Notes: generated by a model from the letters alone, not told the origin. A stretch of DNA of 64,000 nucleotides from Dromiciops gliroides (GCF_019393635.1 NC_057861.1:54077532-54141531), one strand, 5' to 3'. Numbered from the stretch's first letter, positions 46,352-62,265 are shown. Program-made: numbers and translations.

Positions 46352-46496
46352 ATTTTTTTTGGCTTGGCAATGAGGGTTAAGTGACTAGCCCAGGGTCACA
46401 CAGCTCGTAAGTGTCAAGTGTGTGAGGTCAGATTTGAACTTGGGTCCTCCTGAATCCAGAGTGGGTCCTTTATTCACTGCCCACTTAGCTGCCCTA
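46352..46496 (-). mobile_element. CORE-SINE
   Basis: Flanked by ccttggtta(t/c) (46342-46351 and 46497-46506). Confidence 0.88.
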
Positions 46497-47064
46497 CCTT
46501 GGTTACAATTTAAGAAAATAATTTAAGGAGACGAGAGTCTTCTCTCCTGGAAGTAATGGTGCAATTCAGTAGTATACTGGAATAAGGGATAAGTCAAATT
46601 TAATTATGAGGTTTTGTGTGTGAAAATGCACTTAAAAATTGGTCCTAAATAGCTCAGTGGAGTTATTCTGCATTTGTATATTCAATGAAAACTGTCACAG
46701 AGTAAAAAACAAAGAAAAAAACCCCAAAGAGTCTTCCCCTGATAACAGGGGAAGCAGTTGAATTGTTTAAAAAAATCTTGTATGGAATTTCTTAGATAAG
46801 ATTTGTTACCCACAACAAACAGCCAAAAGACATTCTGCATTTGAGAAGGAGTCAAAGTTCCCAAAGCTAGCTCACTAATAATCAGTTAATTTTGAAGGGG
46901 CTTGCCTCCTGCATCAGTGAAAAGGTGTTGGGGAAGGGGAGCTCTCTGCCTAGCAAGGCTCCTATGTTGAATTTGTTTTTGGTCTGGGCCTAGGACTTGT
47001 GCTTTCTTGTGTGGGCCAATCCCCCTGTTGAACTTGGTATTTTTTAGGCCTCTTCTGTACCTTT

Positions 47065-47200
47065 TAGTTGGAGAGTTGTCTTAGAGGCCCTTGAGGTATG
47101 AAGTGACTTGCTCATGGTTTCACAGCTAATTGGCCAAGGCAAATCCTGCCCCTTCCCCAGCTCTTCTGCAGTCTAGTCATACACTCTACTAATTCTTCTG
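47065..47200 (-). repeat. SINE-like repeat (MON1/MIR relative)
   Basis: gagagttgtcttagaggccc, gtgacttgctcatggtttca. Confidence 0.45.
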
Positions 47201-47569
47201 AGACAGCCATTCATGAATTCATTCAACAAATGTATGAAGAGCAGTGTGATGAGGAGCCAGACAAGGTTCAAGGTTAAAAGAGGAAGTGGGATCTATGCTC
47301 ATAGAGCTCAGCCTCATAGGGAGATAAGGCTGCAGGATTGCACACCCTACTGATTTATAGGGTGACAAAGCCTAGTTTTCTATGAGGTCTAGAGAAGGCA
47401 GTTGGCTTCTGAGAGGAATGGTCATCTGAAGAGACTGGGGTGCCTTGCTCTACTTCTGACGTTTACTTGGTGTGCCTAGCAGTGTGTCACTTATGCTCTC
47501 TGGGCCTCTTATTAGCTTCAGAATGGGGGCAATACCTGCTGTGAACATTTCCTGTTTGTATTTGTCTCT

Positions 47570-47690
47570 GCACAGTGTAAACTCTTTATGGGTAGGGCTC
47601 ATGTCATTTTCTTGGTTTTATTTTTTGTATTTGTATCCCCAGGCTAGAGCCTCAGTCTTGGCACATAGTAAGCATTTAATAGAAATTCCT
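47570..47690 (+). mobile_element. L2 3' UTR fragment
   Basis: L2 tail: gtaaactctttatgggtag ... cttggcacatagtaagcatt. Confidence 0.55.
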
Positions 47691-48721
<1,031 letters not shown>

Positions 48722-49464
48722 TAGTTGGGAGTTTCAAGTTCATCTACATTGGAATGCCTTCCTAATATGCTCTCTGAACCAGATCCTTATTTTTATTCAT
48801 TTTGGGATAAATAATGATGATACTGACAGTACTCACCTCTTAAAGATCTAGTGTTGGGGAGAATTAAATTGCTCTCCCCTAACTAGTAAAGTTTAGCCAC
48901 CAGGTCTTTAGTCTTTGCATCTGGAATGAATGAGCTAGCTAGTTTGGCTCCCTGATACTTTTTTAAAGAAATTTTATTAGAACATCCAGCTTCCAAACTA
49001 CTTGTTCATGAATATAGGTTAAAGGTCCCTTAAATGCTTAGGAGAAGCTAGTACCTTTAATCTAGGAATCACTAGTGTCATTACTTGAATATAGTGAAAT
49101 TATATGTGTTGGGCCATTGTAGAGGATATTTAGAATCGATTTCACTTTTAATGTTTTCTCACTTTTATAATGGAGGCAGCATAAACAGTCCCTATTTTGC
49201 ATCTGATGAAATCAGGGCTCATAGAGGTGAAATCGGTGTGTGTGCATCCATCCTCTCACTAATTAATATTAGAACTGAATGTTTCAACCACGCTCCTGAC
49301 TCTATGCCTCCTTGAAAATGCTAGTTTCTTAACTTGAGCCCTTGTAAATTGTTGTGGGTACTGTATCTACTTGGGACAGCAAGTATTTGACTGATTGTAC
49401 TAAGAATTTGCTTATTTGCATAAGTAATACATAATAAAATATTTAAATACATTGAATAGGGAGA

Positions 49465-49595
49465 TTAGACTTAGAATCTAGAGACCTGGATTTTTGAAAG
49501 TCTGTGGGATTCCACGAGCAAGTCACTTAATTGTCTGGACCTCAGTTTCCTCCTTTGTAAATAGGAATGACTTTTTATGGAAGTATTGTTGTTGT
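49465..49595 (+). repeat. MIR-like element
   Basis: aatctagagacctggatttt, gagcaagtcacttaattgtc, ctcagtttcctcctttgtaa. Confidence 0.55.
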
Positions 49596-49934
49596 GAGGA
49601 AAACTGCTTCCATAGATGAGAATTGTTTTTACTACTGTTGTATCTTACCAGCCTTTTGAAAACTTTGATACTGTTCTAATATCATGTACATTCCTACAAA
49701 TACAAATTTAAGTTTATGAAACACAATGAGGGGGCAGTTGTTGCAAAACATCAATATAGTGACAATGAGAAGTAGCAGGGGTCTGAAGTAGTGTTGGCTT
49801 TTTTGAGTGGAGAGAAGGGGGGGCATAGAAGAGATACTGTAAAAAGGAGAGGTGTTGAATTTGTAGGGTAAAGTGAACAGTTGGGGGTTGACAGTGGTTT
49901 TGGGATGGAGGCATTTAATTAACAATTACTTGTT

Positions 49935-50130
49935 GGGTGAAAGATAATTAGTATAATTTGATGCTTCTAGGACATCTGTTTTGAAATGTCCAGTAGACTT
50001 ATTGGTGTGATAAGTAGTAGTTCAGAGAGACTAGGGCTAGATATACAGATCTGTGAATCATATGCATAGAGGTGATAATTGAGCTGATGAAATTAACAGG
50101 TAGAGGAAAAAGAAAAGGGAGCCTCAGGAT
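49935..50130 (-). mobile_element. L2 fragment
   Basis: Reversed L2 RT block with gatctgtgaatcatatgcat, paralleling the copies at 2172 and 13930. Confidence 0.5.
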
Positions 50131-50584
50131 ACACAGGAATTTTTTGTCCTAGATTGTGCCAATACTCCCATCATGAAATACTTGACATTACTTATAGTAG
50201 TAGAGCAGGTGAATTTTAAAGTTGATATAATTAAGAACCAGTTAGGAAAATAGATCTGAAATGGGTGTGTGTGGAAGGCAAGTGGGGAGAGGTTAGGAAA
50301 GGAAGTAACTTAATTTGGGGGGGGATAATTTGAGAAATCCAGTATATCATTCAATGTCTCAGAAATTGCATTTATTATTGAATTCATAACCTAGTAACTA
50401 GTCATCTGCATGTTCTCTTTTTTTAAAAGCTTGTCTTATGCTTAAATAAAAGCTTTGAAAGACTAGCCTAAGCATGGCATTTGGTACTATATTAGTAAAA
50501 AAAAATCATCATGAGTGGGCAGTAGGATTTCACCCTTGAGAAATCTGAAATGTGGATAGATTAACTGATGTGATTAGAATCATT

Positions 50585-50920
50585 GTGGTACAATGGAAAA
50601 AATAGCGACCTTGGAGTTCAATGCGGCTTTGAATTCAAGTTCTTACTCATTTTCATGGCCTCTTTTTCCTTTTTTACATTGTTTCTGAGTCACCTTAGAG
50701 TCCTACTTCTTATCATCTTATTTTGTTTGGAATAGAAGATGATATTTCACATTGGAGAGGATGCTGGATTAGGAGTGAGATGCCCTGTGTGGGTGGTTTC
50801 ACTGCTGCCACTGACATATGAAGGACCTTGGACATACTACTTAACCCCACTGAGCCTCAGTTCTTTGTCTTTAAAATAAGTGTGCATTGGACTTCAAGAC
50901 CTCCAAGGTTCCTTTCTTGG
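50585..50920 (+). repeat. Two MIR-like elements
   Basis: A first at about 50585-50690 (gtggtacaatggaaaaaata) and a second at about 50740-50920 (accttggacatactacttaa, ctcagttctttgtctttaaa). Confidence 0.5.
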
Positions 50921-51024
50921 TTAGTTGGGGGCAGTGGATAGATAAGATTCTGTGGCCCACAAGCCATTGAGTAAATGGGACTTTTTGAAGGATTTAAAGC
51001 CATTTCTGACTGATTCTGCTATAG

Positions 51025-51157
51025 TTTTTTTTGTTGTTGTTTGTTTTTTTGTGAAGCAACTCAGCTAGTAAGTGTTAAGTGTCTGAGGCTGGATTTGAAC
51101 TCAGGTCCTCCTGACTCCAGGGCTGGTGCTCTAGCTACTGTGCCACCTCGCTGCCCC
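51025..51157 (-). mobile_element. CORE-SINE with CORE deletion
   Basis: The piece between gtgaagcaac and tcagctagtaagtg is missing (about 30 bp); imperfect duplication around ctgctatagttttttt. Confidence 0.85.
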
Positions 51158-51345
51158 TACTGTTGTAGTTTTTTTACAACTAAAAATTGAGAGAGGCTCT
51201 TTCATGTATCCCATTCTAGGGATATTTTAAGTGTCCAACTTTTACCTTTAGGAAAAAGGATTTGAATGTGAATTATTACTTATGACTTGACCCAATTTTT
51301 TTGTCATTGTTTTTCTACTATTCCTTTCCCTCCAATTCCTTTTAG

Positions 51346-52689
<1,344 letters not shown>

Positions 52690-53015
52690 TCAGAGTTCCA
52701 AAGAACTCAAGAAATTTAGCCCACTTCCCCATCCTGACCCTGCAATTACAAATGAGGAAACTGAGGCCCACAGGAGTTGACTTGCCTGAGGTCAGGTTCT
52801 AACTCCACTTCTAGTGTTCTTTTTCTTGCTCTTTCCTGACTCATTATAGTGCTTCGTTAATTCCTGTTAATTCCCCATCTTCCCCACTATGCACCCTCTC
52901 TTGATTGGCTTAGGCTTACAGATGGGCCATCCCAGTTCAGTCTCCCTCATTTTACAAATGAGGCAACTGAGGCTCAGAGATGTTAAATGACTCGCTTATG
53001 TTTGTGCAGGCTAAG
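52690..53015 (-). repeat. Two MIR-like elements
   Basis: caaatgaggaaactgaggcc near 52749 and caaatgaggcaactgaggct near 52957, each followed by a worn CORE. Confidence 0.5.
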
Positions 53016-53689
53016 AAGCGTCAGAGGGGTTATCCCAGTTCTTCCAGCCTGTTAATTACTGTTGCTTTGCATATCTTGGGACCACTGAGTGTGATGGAGC
53101 AAAAAACGAACACGCTGACTATATTTGTATATATTCTTTGTTTTCTATTTAGAGGCTTCTTCACACGTGGCTCTCTGAAGTCATGACTGTTTACTCTCTC
53201 ACCTTTCCTTTATAGTCGTATACATTTTATAGGTTTTGCTCACTTTGCTGGATTGTTCTTGGTGTTGATATTTAATGATTTTTATTTTGGTAAAGCCCAA
53301 GTTTTGGGATTAGGTGAGGAGTCGGAGGCTGAGTTTATGCTACTTGGGATTTAGGGGAATAAAATGAAGATAAGACAGTACAAATATAGTGACCATGTAA
53401 CTGCAGCGGTTACACGCCTGAGATGCGGGTTGGATACGCACTGGATGGTGTTACCTTTGATTGGCAGGACAATAACTTGAATTTATTTCATGCACATGTA
53501 CAGGGATGATTCCTTGCTCCACAATCATGGTCATTTCTGGGGTGGCACATTGCAGCTATTATAGACCATAGTCAAGAACTGAAAAGGAAAGGTCATCTAA
53601 AACCAGTCTAATTTAAGAGAAGTTCTAGGTAGGCGGAATGAAGTTTAACAGAGAACACTGGAAAACTTTGGACACTTTTAGAGCTGTCA

Positions 53690-53960
53690 GAGAATTATAG
53701 ATCTCTAAGGGACCCCAGAACTCATGTAGTCCATTCTCTTCATTTTAACACCCCTTCCCTCCAATTTTCCTTTGAACTTGTTGTCTTTCTGTAGAGTAAT
53801 TCTTCCAGAGTTGTTGAGGCTCGGATAGAGATCATTTAGTCCCATTTGATAGATGGAAAAATTGAAATTCTGATTAGGAGGTCTTATCCAAAGTCCCAGA
53901 GGTGGTTATTGGCAGGGCTAGGACTAGACTGAGTCTAAGGCTTTGCCTTAGCAACAGTAT
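53690..53960 (-). repeat. MIR-like element
   Basis: aactcatgtagtccattctc, tttagtcccatttgatagat, cccagaggtggttattggca. Confidence 0.4.
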
Positions 53961-55053
53961 TTACACAGTAATTTTAGCTAACTGCTTTTCTGTCTGTTGT
54001 GTATGTAGAGCAGTTTCTGTGCCTATTTTATTAATGCTATTCAATGCATTAGTGCGTTTGCAAGAAGTAAAATCTTAGGAGAAAATACTAAAATAGTTCA
54101 GTCTGCCATCACACTCTGGCACATACTGTCTAAAAGGGAATATAATTATAGTGCTACGGAGAGGATTATTTCAAAAAAGATTTTGGCTTGTGAGCATAAG
54201 GAGAAGTTTGGCATGAATTCTTTTAGAATATTCTTGATGTGATTCAGATAAGATGTGTGAGGAGCAGCCAAATTTTGCCTTTGACCCAATAATTTTTTTT
54301 AATGAACTGATAACATATGGGTCATAAAACCTCAGTAACATTGCATATTGAAGCCATTAACAAATATTTCAGCTTTCTAATATATTTTGATCTGATGCAT
54401 GGCACTTTTTTTCCTCTGCTTCATTTAAAAACTCTACCCAATCTCAATCTGAATGGGTTTCAGACCTGATTCTGATTGATAATTAATAGTCAACTTGAAC
54501 ATAATTCAGGTCTTGTATGCTGACATTAACTTTTGTTTATTTCAACAACATGAAATATTTTCATAGTATTTAAGTTTTTGGGGGACCTTTTAGGAACTGA
54601 AAATCACCAGCTTTGTCTTTCAACCTTATGGTGAGGCCTATGTGGTATTTGCTTCTGTATATACATACGTATATAATTAAAATTTCAACATTTAGATTTT
54701 TATCACCTACATTTCCCACTGTACCTTCACTTCATCTTCTTTCTAGTGTACCATTCCTTTATAATAAAGAATTTTAAAAAGAGGAAGAAAATAACCAGGA
54801 AAGTGAACACCAAAAAGCTTGTTGTAGATCAGAAAAGTTTTATACATTATCAGAAAGCCATGATCCTCAATCTCTTCAAATTACTTGAATTGGGGATGGA
54901 TCCTTCTCCTGGCTCTTCTTGGGTGCCATTTGAATTTCTCAGCATTGTTGTTTCTACATATTTTATGGTCATTCTATAGAATTTTTTCTTGGCTCTGCTT
55001 ACTTCTGCATCTGTTCATGTGAAACTTCTCATGCTTCTTTGTATTCATCATCC

Positions 55054-55203
55054 TTTTTTTTTTTTTTAGTGAGGCAATTGGGGTTAAGTGACTTTCCCAG
55101 GGTCACACAGCTAGTAAGTGTTAAGTGTATGAGGCCAGATTTGAACTCAGGTACTCCTGACTCCAGGGCCGGTGCTCTATCCACTACGCCATCTAGCTGC
55201 CCC
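55054..55203 (-). mobile_element. CORE-SINE subfamily 1
   Basis: Complete copy inserted in the L1 3' end of intron 5; all subfamily 1 markers present. Confidence 0.9.
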
Positions 55204-56396
55204 ATATCCATTATTTCTTACAGCACACTAATCTTCCATTACTCTCTTGCACCATAATTTGTTTAGCTATCCCCCAGCATTTATTTTATTTACTTTTATT
55301 TACCACAAAGTATAGGTTTAAAAAAAATTCTTTTTTTTTTCTTTTTGCATTGCCTGAGCATATACATGGTTTCCAGTTCTTTGCTGCCCTGACAAATGCT
55401 GCTTTATAGACAATTTGGTGCATCTTCATGTAAGCAGTCCCTTTGGGATGTATACCTCACAGTGGAGTCTCTGGGGATGAACACTTCTCTCACCCTTTGT
55501 AGCATATTCACAAATTGCTTCCCAGTTGTTTGGACCAACTCAGTTTCAGACTATTCACTAGTTTGCCTTTCTTTGTAGTTTATTCAACATTGTCATCCCA
55601 TCTTTTGTCATCTTTACCAGTTCAGTTTTGTGTGTGAGGTGAACCATAGGGTTATTTTAATTTGTGTTCTCCTTACTAGTAATTTGGAGGGTTCTTTCAT
55701 GTAAATGATCGTGTTTATTCTTATCCTTTGACCTCTCCCTTTTTGGGGAATGAATTTCTATCAGTGGTCTACCTGTCTTTTTTATAGGATGGGGACTGTT
55801 CAATTGTTCTTCTTTGTGGACCCAGATTTGTCATCCAGTTTGTTAGCAAGCCTTCCCAGGTTGTTTCCTCTCCTGTTTTGATAAGTGTAGCATCTATATA
55901 TCATTTGGTTAAAATTATAGGGATTTTACTCATTGTATCATTACTGTATGGAACTTCCTGAGGGATAATCTCCTCTGAAAGTAGTTTACTATGTTCTTTG
56001 CAATTTACAACCTCAGGGAGTGGTCTGGGGCCTTCTGAGGTTAAATGATTTGCCTAGACCCCCATATGTGTCTTCATATCTTCATGCCATGCTTCCTGAT
56101 TTAGGTTTAGAATTTTCCACCCTCAGTTGATTACTTCTACTGTTTATCCTATTTGCATTACTTCTGTTTATGCAAAAGCTTTTCAGTATCATGAAAAAAA
56201 AAATGGGCTTTTTTTTTTCCTTTGGTAACTGCCTTTCTTCCTTGTTGAATAATTCATGCCATTCACATGGTGTGGTCTCTCTCTTCTCTCCCCCCTCCCC
56301 CCCCCCCCCTTTTTGTCTCTCTTTTGCTTTTTTAATGTTGTGATCTTTCATGGTTTGGTCACCATTTTGAATGTATAATGAAATATGGACTAGACC

Positions 56397-56580
56397 CTAG
56401 CTTCTTAAACTGATCGAAAAATAACCCATATGGGGTTACATAATTGAATGTGGGGTTTGTGAAAAATTTGGCAACAGTAAAAGGTTATATATACCTATTT
56501 TATATACCTGCATACCTGTGGTCACACAAAATTCTCGGGTAAAAAGGGGTCGAGGTAGAAAACAATTTTAAGAAGTCCTG
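56397..56580 (-). mobile_element. hAT-type non-autonomous element, inverted copy
   Basis: About 184 bp, the same family as the element at 15761 but reversed: cccatatggggttacataat lies near its left end and aaggggt ... ttttaagaagtcctg at its right end. It sits in antisense L1 sequence of intron 5. The target duplication is not clear. Confidence 0.7.
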
Positions 56581-57226
56581 GCTTAGTCTATGGGTCCAGG
56601 CCTCTTCTCTGCCTGCCCCATCTCTGCCTGAGTTGTTTCCAGCTCTCCCCATAAGAAGCTCTTGTTAAATAGGGAATTGATGTTTTATATTTATCTGACA
56701 CTTAAGGTACAGTTGTTTCTGATCCTTGATGATTTCTGTTGAATAATATCTCTTGAAGTCTGGAAGTGCTCTTCCTGCATTTCTCATTAATCTAGATCTA
56801 TTTTTCCTTCAATTGAAATTAATTTTGTCTAGCTCTGTGGAGTATACATTTACTATTTTGGTGTAGCAAGTCACTTGTCTGTGAATTAACTTGAATATTG
56901 ATGTTTTTATTATATTGACACATCCTAGTCATGGACACTGAACATTCTTTCAGTTAAGTTATTCTTTATTTAAGGAATGTTTTGAATAGTACCTATCCCT
57001 ATATGGAGTGTACTATGTTGGGTTGACTCATTTCAAAATCAGTGGAAATATACCTTTAGTATTAATCAGATTCCTTTACCAGTCACAGTTTCTGCTAAAT
57101 ATCTTTTCAGCTCCCACAGGGTTCAGATTGATTATAATGTTTTTTTATTGTTTTCCCCTTTCTGATAAGCTATAAAAATTGTGGAGGGTCTCCTCTGAAC
57201 TTCCCAATGGAAGTTGTTGTAACTAA

Positions 57227-57442
<216 letters not shown>

Positions 57443-57546
57443 TAGAGAATTGCCCTGAATTTAATCTCTTTGTTCTCCTGGTGGCCAGTGTAAGTGGGCA
57501 AACAAGGCAAACCAAGACGGTTGGACTAGCTCTTAGAATTCTCATT

Positions 57547-57640
57547 CTGGGGCACTGAGATGGCTCAGACGATAGATTACTAGGCATGGAGTCAGGAAGG
57601 CCAGCTGTGTGACTTTGGACCATAGATTTCTTGTCCTTGA
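57547..57640 (+). mobile_element. Old SINE fragment
   Basis: tRNA-like head (gagatggctcagacgataga) and gtgtgactttggacc of a CORE, with a deletion between. Confidence 0.5.
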
Positions 57641-57834
57641 GTGTACTCTAAGGACTGAGTTGTGAAGTCCTTTGGGGGCTGTCCTAGTGTATAAAAAGAA
57701 GAAAGATTCAAACCATTTTGTTTAAGAACTCTTCCTAAAAGGTTTGTTGGGGCAGCAGATCCAAAGTTCTGAGATAAAAGGATGGTTTTCTAGGTTCAGT
57801 CAATGCTTACATGTGCAAGACACATGGTTTATCA

Positions 57835-57955
57835 ACAGCAAGATGTAGCGGATAGAGAAGAGATCTTGATTCATGTCTTGCCATGTAAAGCCTAACATGG
57901 CCTGCTTCGTGACCTTGAACAAGTTAATGATCCTCTCAGTGCCGTCAGTTATTAA
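57835..57955 (+). mobile_element. Old SINE fragment
   Basis: Diverged head (agatgtagcggatagagaag) and CORE (cgtgaccttgaacaagtt). Confidence 0.5.
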
Positions 57956-57959
57956 TTTT

Positions 57960-58440
57960 AAGATATAGTCCGCAGAGACAGGTCACTTTGAGTAGGGGTT
58001 CCAAGAAGCAGAGGTGAAGAGAGAGAGCACAGCTAGTGACAGAAGATAGGAGGGGTACATGAGGAATAACAAGGAAGAGGGAGGGGGAAGATAGGCTAGA
58101 GCCAGCTTGTAAAGCAGTTTAAATGCCAGCAGATCGGATGGGATTGAGTGGGGATGAGCAAGAGTCAAGGACGCCCTGCAGGGTGTGAGACACGATAGAA
58201 CAATTTCTTGAATAAATCTGGGAGGAGGAAGAGGTTGTCTGTAGTGTTGTGCGTCAGAGAAGTAAAGGACAGCAAGGTCCAAGAAGAGGCTGGGAATAAA
58301 GAGTGATCCTGCACAGGAGGTAAGAGGGTGGAGGCACCAACTAGTGTCAGAGTCTGTTCCAGGTGCTCGGGGGGATACAGTTGTGGAAACAGTGCTGCAG
58401 GCCTCTAGGAGCTTAGTCTTTGCACACATAGATGAAATGC
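57960..58440 (-). repeat. Unassigned purine-rich repeat-like tract in intron 6
   Basis: A 480-bp purine-rich block downstream of exon 6 with a 148-codon minus-strand ORF (57983-58429). The ORF has no recognised domain and is leucine/serine/proline rich, as expected from the complement of purine-rich DNA. It may be an old L2 piece. Confidence 0.3.
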
Positions 58441-58525
58441 ATTGTGTGGGAGGTAGAGATTTCTTATTATACTGTCTTTGTTGTCATAGCCTTGAGAGAT
58501 TCAGCTTCTGATTGGAGAGGACTGT

Positions 58526-58557
58526 GTGTGTGTGTGTGTGTCTGTGGGGGGGGGGAT
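58526..58557. repeat. (GT)n and G-run
   Basis: Short GT repeat followed by a run of nine Gs, 250 bp before exon 7. Confidence 0.85.
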
Positions 58558-58806
58558 TGGTCATAATAGAGACTTGCTACTGAGTATATTTTTAACCCCT
58601 TTCTCATCTTGACCAACAGTCCTTTGTTATGGCAAAGCATTGAAACGTGGAAAGAATCAATCTTAGTCTTATCCTTTTTAATGGGGAGGGCGAGATTGTG
58701 GGTAAAAAAGGGCAAGTTTTGTAAAATATTCATTGGGGTTGCTTCTTTGCCTAATTTACCTGGGAATGCAGTATTTTATCCTGAACTGTTTCTTTTCCTC
58801 TTTTAG

Positions 58807-59001
<195 letters not shown>

Positions 59002-59084
59002 TAAAAAAATGTTTGATTTTTAAAATGTTAATTAATAAATTCCTTGTTTTTATATTACTTTACATTTCTTGTCAGTTGGTCAGT

Positions 59085-59935
59085 TAGCATTTTTAAAATA
59101 TAACTGCTATGTACCTTGCAGTGTACTAAGCATTAGGCCTGCAAAGAATGGCAAAAGACATTTCCTGCCCACAATCAGACATTTCTAAGCAGATAGGTGT
59201 CAAAAGCTGTGTACAAGATAAGTAGGAAATAGTGGAGAGAAGGCACTAGAATTAAAAGGAAATGGGAAGTCTTCCCATAGAATTGGGCCTTGAAGGACAC
59301 AGAGATGAAGAGGGAGAGCGTTGTAGTTGTGGGGGATAGCCAGAGAAAATGGCCAGAACTGAGTGATTCATGGAATAGCCGTGAGCCAGTGTCTTAGATC
59401 AAAGAGCACATAAAGCATTGGGATTTCTGGATTGGGGAGTACTGGAAAGGTAGGAAAAGGCTAGGCTATGAAGGGCTTTGAATTCCCAAACACCATTTTG
59501 TACTTGATCCTAAAGGCAATAAGGAGCCATTAAAGTATATTGAATAGGATAATGAGAGGACTGGTACTTTAGATTGGCAGCCGAATGATGGATAGAATGG
59601 AGTGGGGAGAGACTTGAGACAAGCAGACCCTACCTACCTACCTACCCACATGTTGTTGGAGTAATCCAGGTATGAAGCGATGAGGACCAGCCCTACGGTA
59701 GTGGCGCAGTGCACAAGGGGAGAAGGTGAAATTGACAGGCCTTGTGGCAATAGCTTGGGCATGGGGTAGGGGGCAGAAGTGAGCGAGAGCCAGGTTGTGA
59801 GCCTGGGGGAATGGGAGGATGGGGGTGTCCTGGAGAAAAACAGGGAAGTGTGGGATGAGGGGACGGTTTCAATGGAAAGATAATGAGCTGAGTTTAAGGA
59901 GTGTATTGGATATTCAGTTTGAGATGTCTAAAAGG
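59085..59935 (-). mobile_element. L2 LINE 3' part, antisense
   Basis: A long L2 piece in intron 7: gaaggcactagaattaaaag, aggctatgaagggctttgaa and ggtatgaagcgatgaggacc appear in L2 order on the minus strand. It ends at the (GA)n tract. Confidence 0.7.

Positions 59936-59938
<3 letters not shown>

Positions 59939-59985
<47 letters not shown>
59939..59985. repeat. (AG)n microsatellite
   Basis: About 45 bp of AG units in intron 7, between two L2-like tracts. Confidence 0.95.
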
Positions 59986-59987
<2 letters not shown>

Positions 59988-59999
59988 GGAGAAAGGGAG

Positions 60000-61020
60000 A
60001 AAAAACAAAGGCTAGAGTATGGATGACAGAGGGGACAAGTCTGGTGGAGGAGTTGGATGGGACAGTGGGACTGCTTGTGCAGGTGGAGGGGTTAGCCTTG
60101 GGGAGGAATAAAGCCACCTCCTTATATGGGAGAGGGATGAAGGAGGTGACGGTAGCAGAAGAGGCATCACCAGGGTTTTCAGGTGAGAAGTACAGGGCGT
60201 GATAAGACCTGGAAGAGACTCCGTGGAGAGCAGGAGAGTGAGTCGATAGGGCAGGTATAGTAGGATCGCCTAAGGAGCAAAACTTCTCTCCCAGTCTATG
60301 CTCCCCTTGTCGTCTTCTAGTCCTACTCTTTGGAGCTCTCCTGAGCAAATCATCAAATATAACACATTAAGTGTTCTCCCTTCCTTAGAGACAAGACTAC
60401 CACAGAGAAGGGGCAGTACAAATTCTGTTTACATTAACCGTAACCATAATGAGCTCTCAGTGACAATTATCCCAAGAATGAGTCAGGGGAATTTTGTACT
60501 ATATATTTCCTTCCATTTCTCTCTCTGCCTTCCAGACCATAATTGACTCTTTATCCACACTGTGCCCTCAGCTCTCTCACAGGCCATCACCATTGCTCTT
60601 TCCTCTCTCCTCTCTCCACCCTCTGGTGAACCAGTTCAACTCCACAATACAGAGTCATAGGCAGTGAGCAGGTTAAAGAACTTAGTGGTTTGTGTGTTTT
60701 GAGGGAGGCAGTATGTTAGAGGAGATTAAATTGTGAGCCATGTAGCGAAAGCTTTGAGGAAGCGGGGCCTTTGGGGAGTGTTGTAGCAGTCTGCAGACTT
60801 TATGAGGATTTTGATTATGTGGAAGATGTGCATTGTATGGACCTCCCAGAAATTGTTTCCTGAGTGATGGAAATGGGAATAGAACTTTGAAGTGGTAATG
60901 GAGAGCAAGGAGTGTTTCAGTGAAGTGAAGGGAATGAGTGGAGGTGTAGCTGGTATTAGAAAGAGTGGCTGGCCAGGAAGCCTGCATCATCAAGGCGGGA
61001 ACCTGGTTTTAGTGATTTCA
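60000..61020 (-). mobile_element. Possible 5' continuation of the L2 element
   Basis: Purine-rich sequence in the same orientation beyond the (GA)n tract. A 144-codon minus-strand ORF runs over part of it (59914-60348) but shows no motif I can name. Assignment to L2 is by continuity only. Confidence 0.35.
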
Positions 61021-61070
61021 CACTGTATCCCTCCCTCCAGCCATCCCTTACAATTAATTTCATTCATTCA

Positions 61071-61215
61071 TTTTGCAGGGCAATGAGGGTTAAGTGACTC
61101 GTCCAGGGTCACACTAGCTAGTATGTGTCAAGTGTTTGAGGCCGGATTTGAACTCAGGTCCTCCTGAATCCAAGTGGCACCAGTGCTTTATCCACTGTGC
61201 CATCTAGCTGCCCCT
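61071..61215 (-). mobile_element. CORE-SINE subfamily 2
   Basis: gcagggcaatgagggttaag, CORE with an extra ta (acactagctagta) and ctttatccactgtg. Confidence 0.88.
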
Positions 61216-61610
61216 CTGCCTCTAATTTTAAAAGGGAATAAAACCCTTAAAATAAGCTGTGATTGAAATAATATCACATTGGTTCCACAGTGAAAACCAT
61301 GATGACCAGGTAGAGGGTTTTCTTTATTTCCAATTGTCCTATGGCTCTGGAGGGTGTTTACAAAAACCATAGATAGATAAGCAGGTAGGATTTCCATTGT
61401 TCAGACTGCCAGCTCCTGTGGAGAGGACAAGTGTCCAAGCAGTGGCAAGTATATCTTGTTCTTCCTGAAGTGTCCACTTAAGTCCTTGTGGTTTTTCAGT
61501 ATCACCCAGTAGGTAGCATAGCCCTTCCTAAGGAAATGCTTCGGACATAGAAACAAATGTACTTGAAAGTTCTGTCATATACTTACTATATGCTTTTCCT
61601 TTGAAAGTGA

Positions 61611-61825
61611 GGGCGAGCTGGGTGGCACAGTCCCTTGAGTGGAGAGTTCCTGACTTCAAATCTGGCCTCACATCTACTAGCTATATTGTCCTGGGCAAGT
61701 CACTTAACCCATTTTGCCTTAGTTTCCTCATTTGTAAAATGAACTGGAGAATGAAATGGCAAACCACTCCAGTATCTTGCCAGGAAAGCCCCAAATAAGG
61801 TCATGACTGAACCAACCCAACAATT
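61611..61825 (+). mobile_element. Long CORE-SINE variant
   Basis: gagctgggtggcacagtccc head, CORE, then gaaatggcaaaccactccag and caaataaggtcatgactg. Confidence 0.82.
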
Positions 61826-62117
61826 TCCTTGAGGAGTGCACCACCTTCTGGTTTGCTGCAGTATAGTCTGGTCTTGACACCTGTTCCAAAAGCTTGTGGG
61901 CATTCCATCCTTCCTGAGCTAACCTTGAGGAAGGAGAAAGATAAAGACTAGAGGGTGTCTTCCTGTCCATGATTTGTGCTACCTAGGTAGAATTTTCTGA
62001 ATTTGATCCTGCTGGTTCTCTAGTAAATGTTTTTCATTTTGTTGGAGATGTTTTAAATTGTAGTTCTTCATTGTTTCAAAGTAAAATAATGTTCAGACAT
62101 CTACAGACATCTATTAT

Positions 62118-62265
62118 AGGGGGCAGCTAGATGGTTCAGTGGATAAAGCATTGGCCCTGGATTCAGGAGGACCTGAGTTCAAAATCGGCCTCAGACACTT
62201 GACACTAGCTTTGTGACCCTGGGCAAGTCACTTAACCCTCATTGCCCCACAAAAAACCAAACAAA
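62118..62265 (+). mobile_element. CORE-SINE subfamily 2
   Basis: Flanked by cagacatctatta (from 62104 and at 62266-62278); ends cctcattgccccacaaaaaa. Confidence 0.92.

Larger units (their letters stand above)
54660..57010 (-). mobile_element. L1 3' part, antisense, upstream of exon 6
   Basis: The longest L1 piece here, from the 3' UTR (tggctctgcttacttctgca, gggatgtatacctcacagtg) into ORF2 (ttgatgtttttattatattg). A SINE (55054) and an hAT element (56397) are inserted in it. It ends about 235 bp before DOT1L exon 6. Confidence 0.65.
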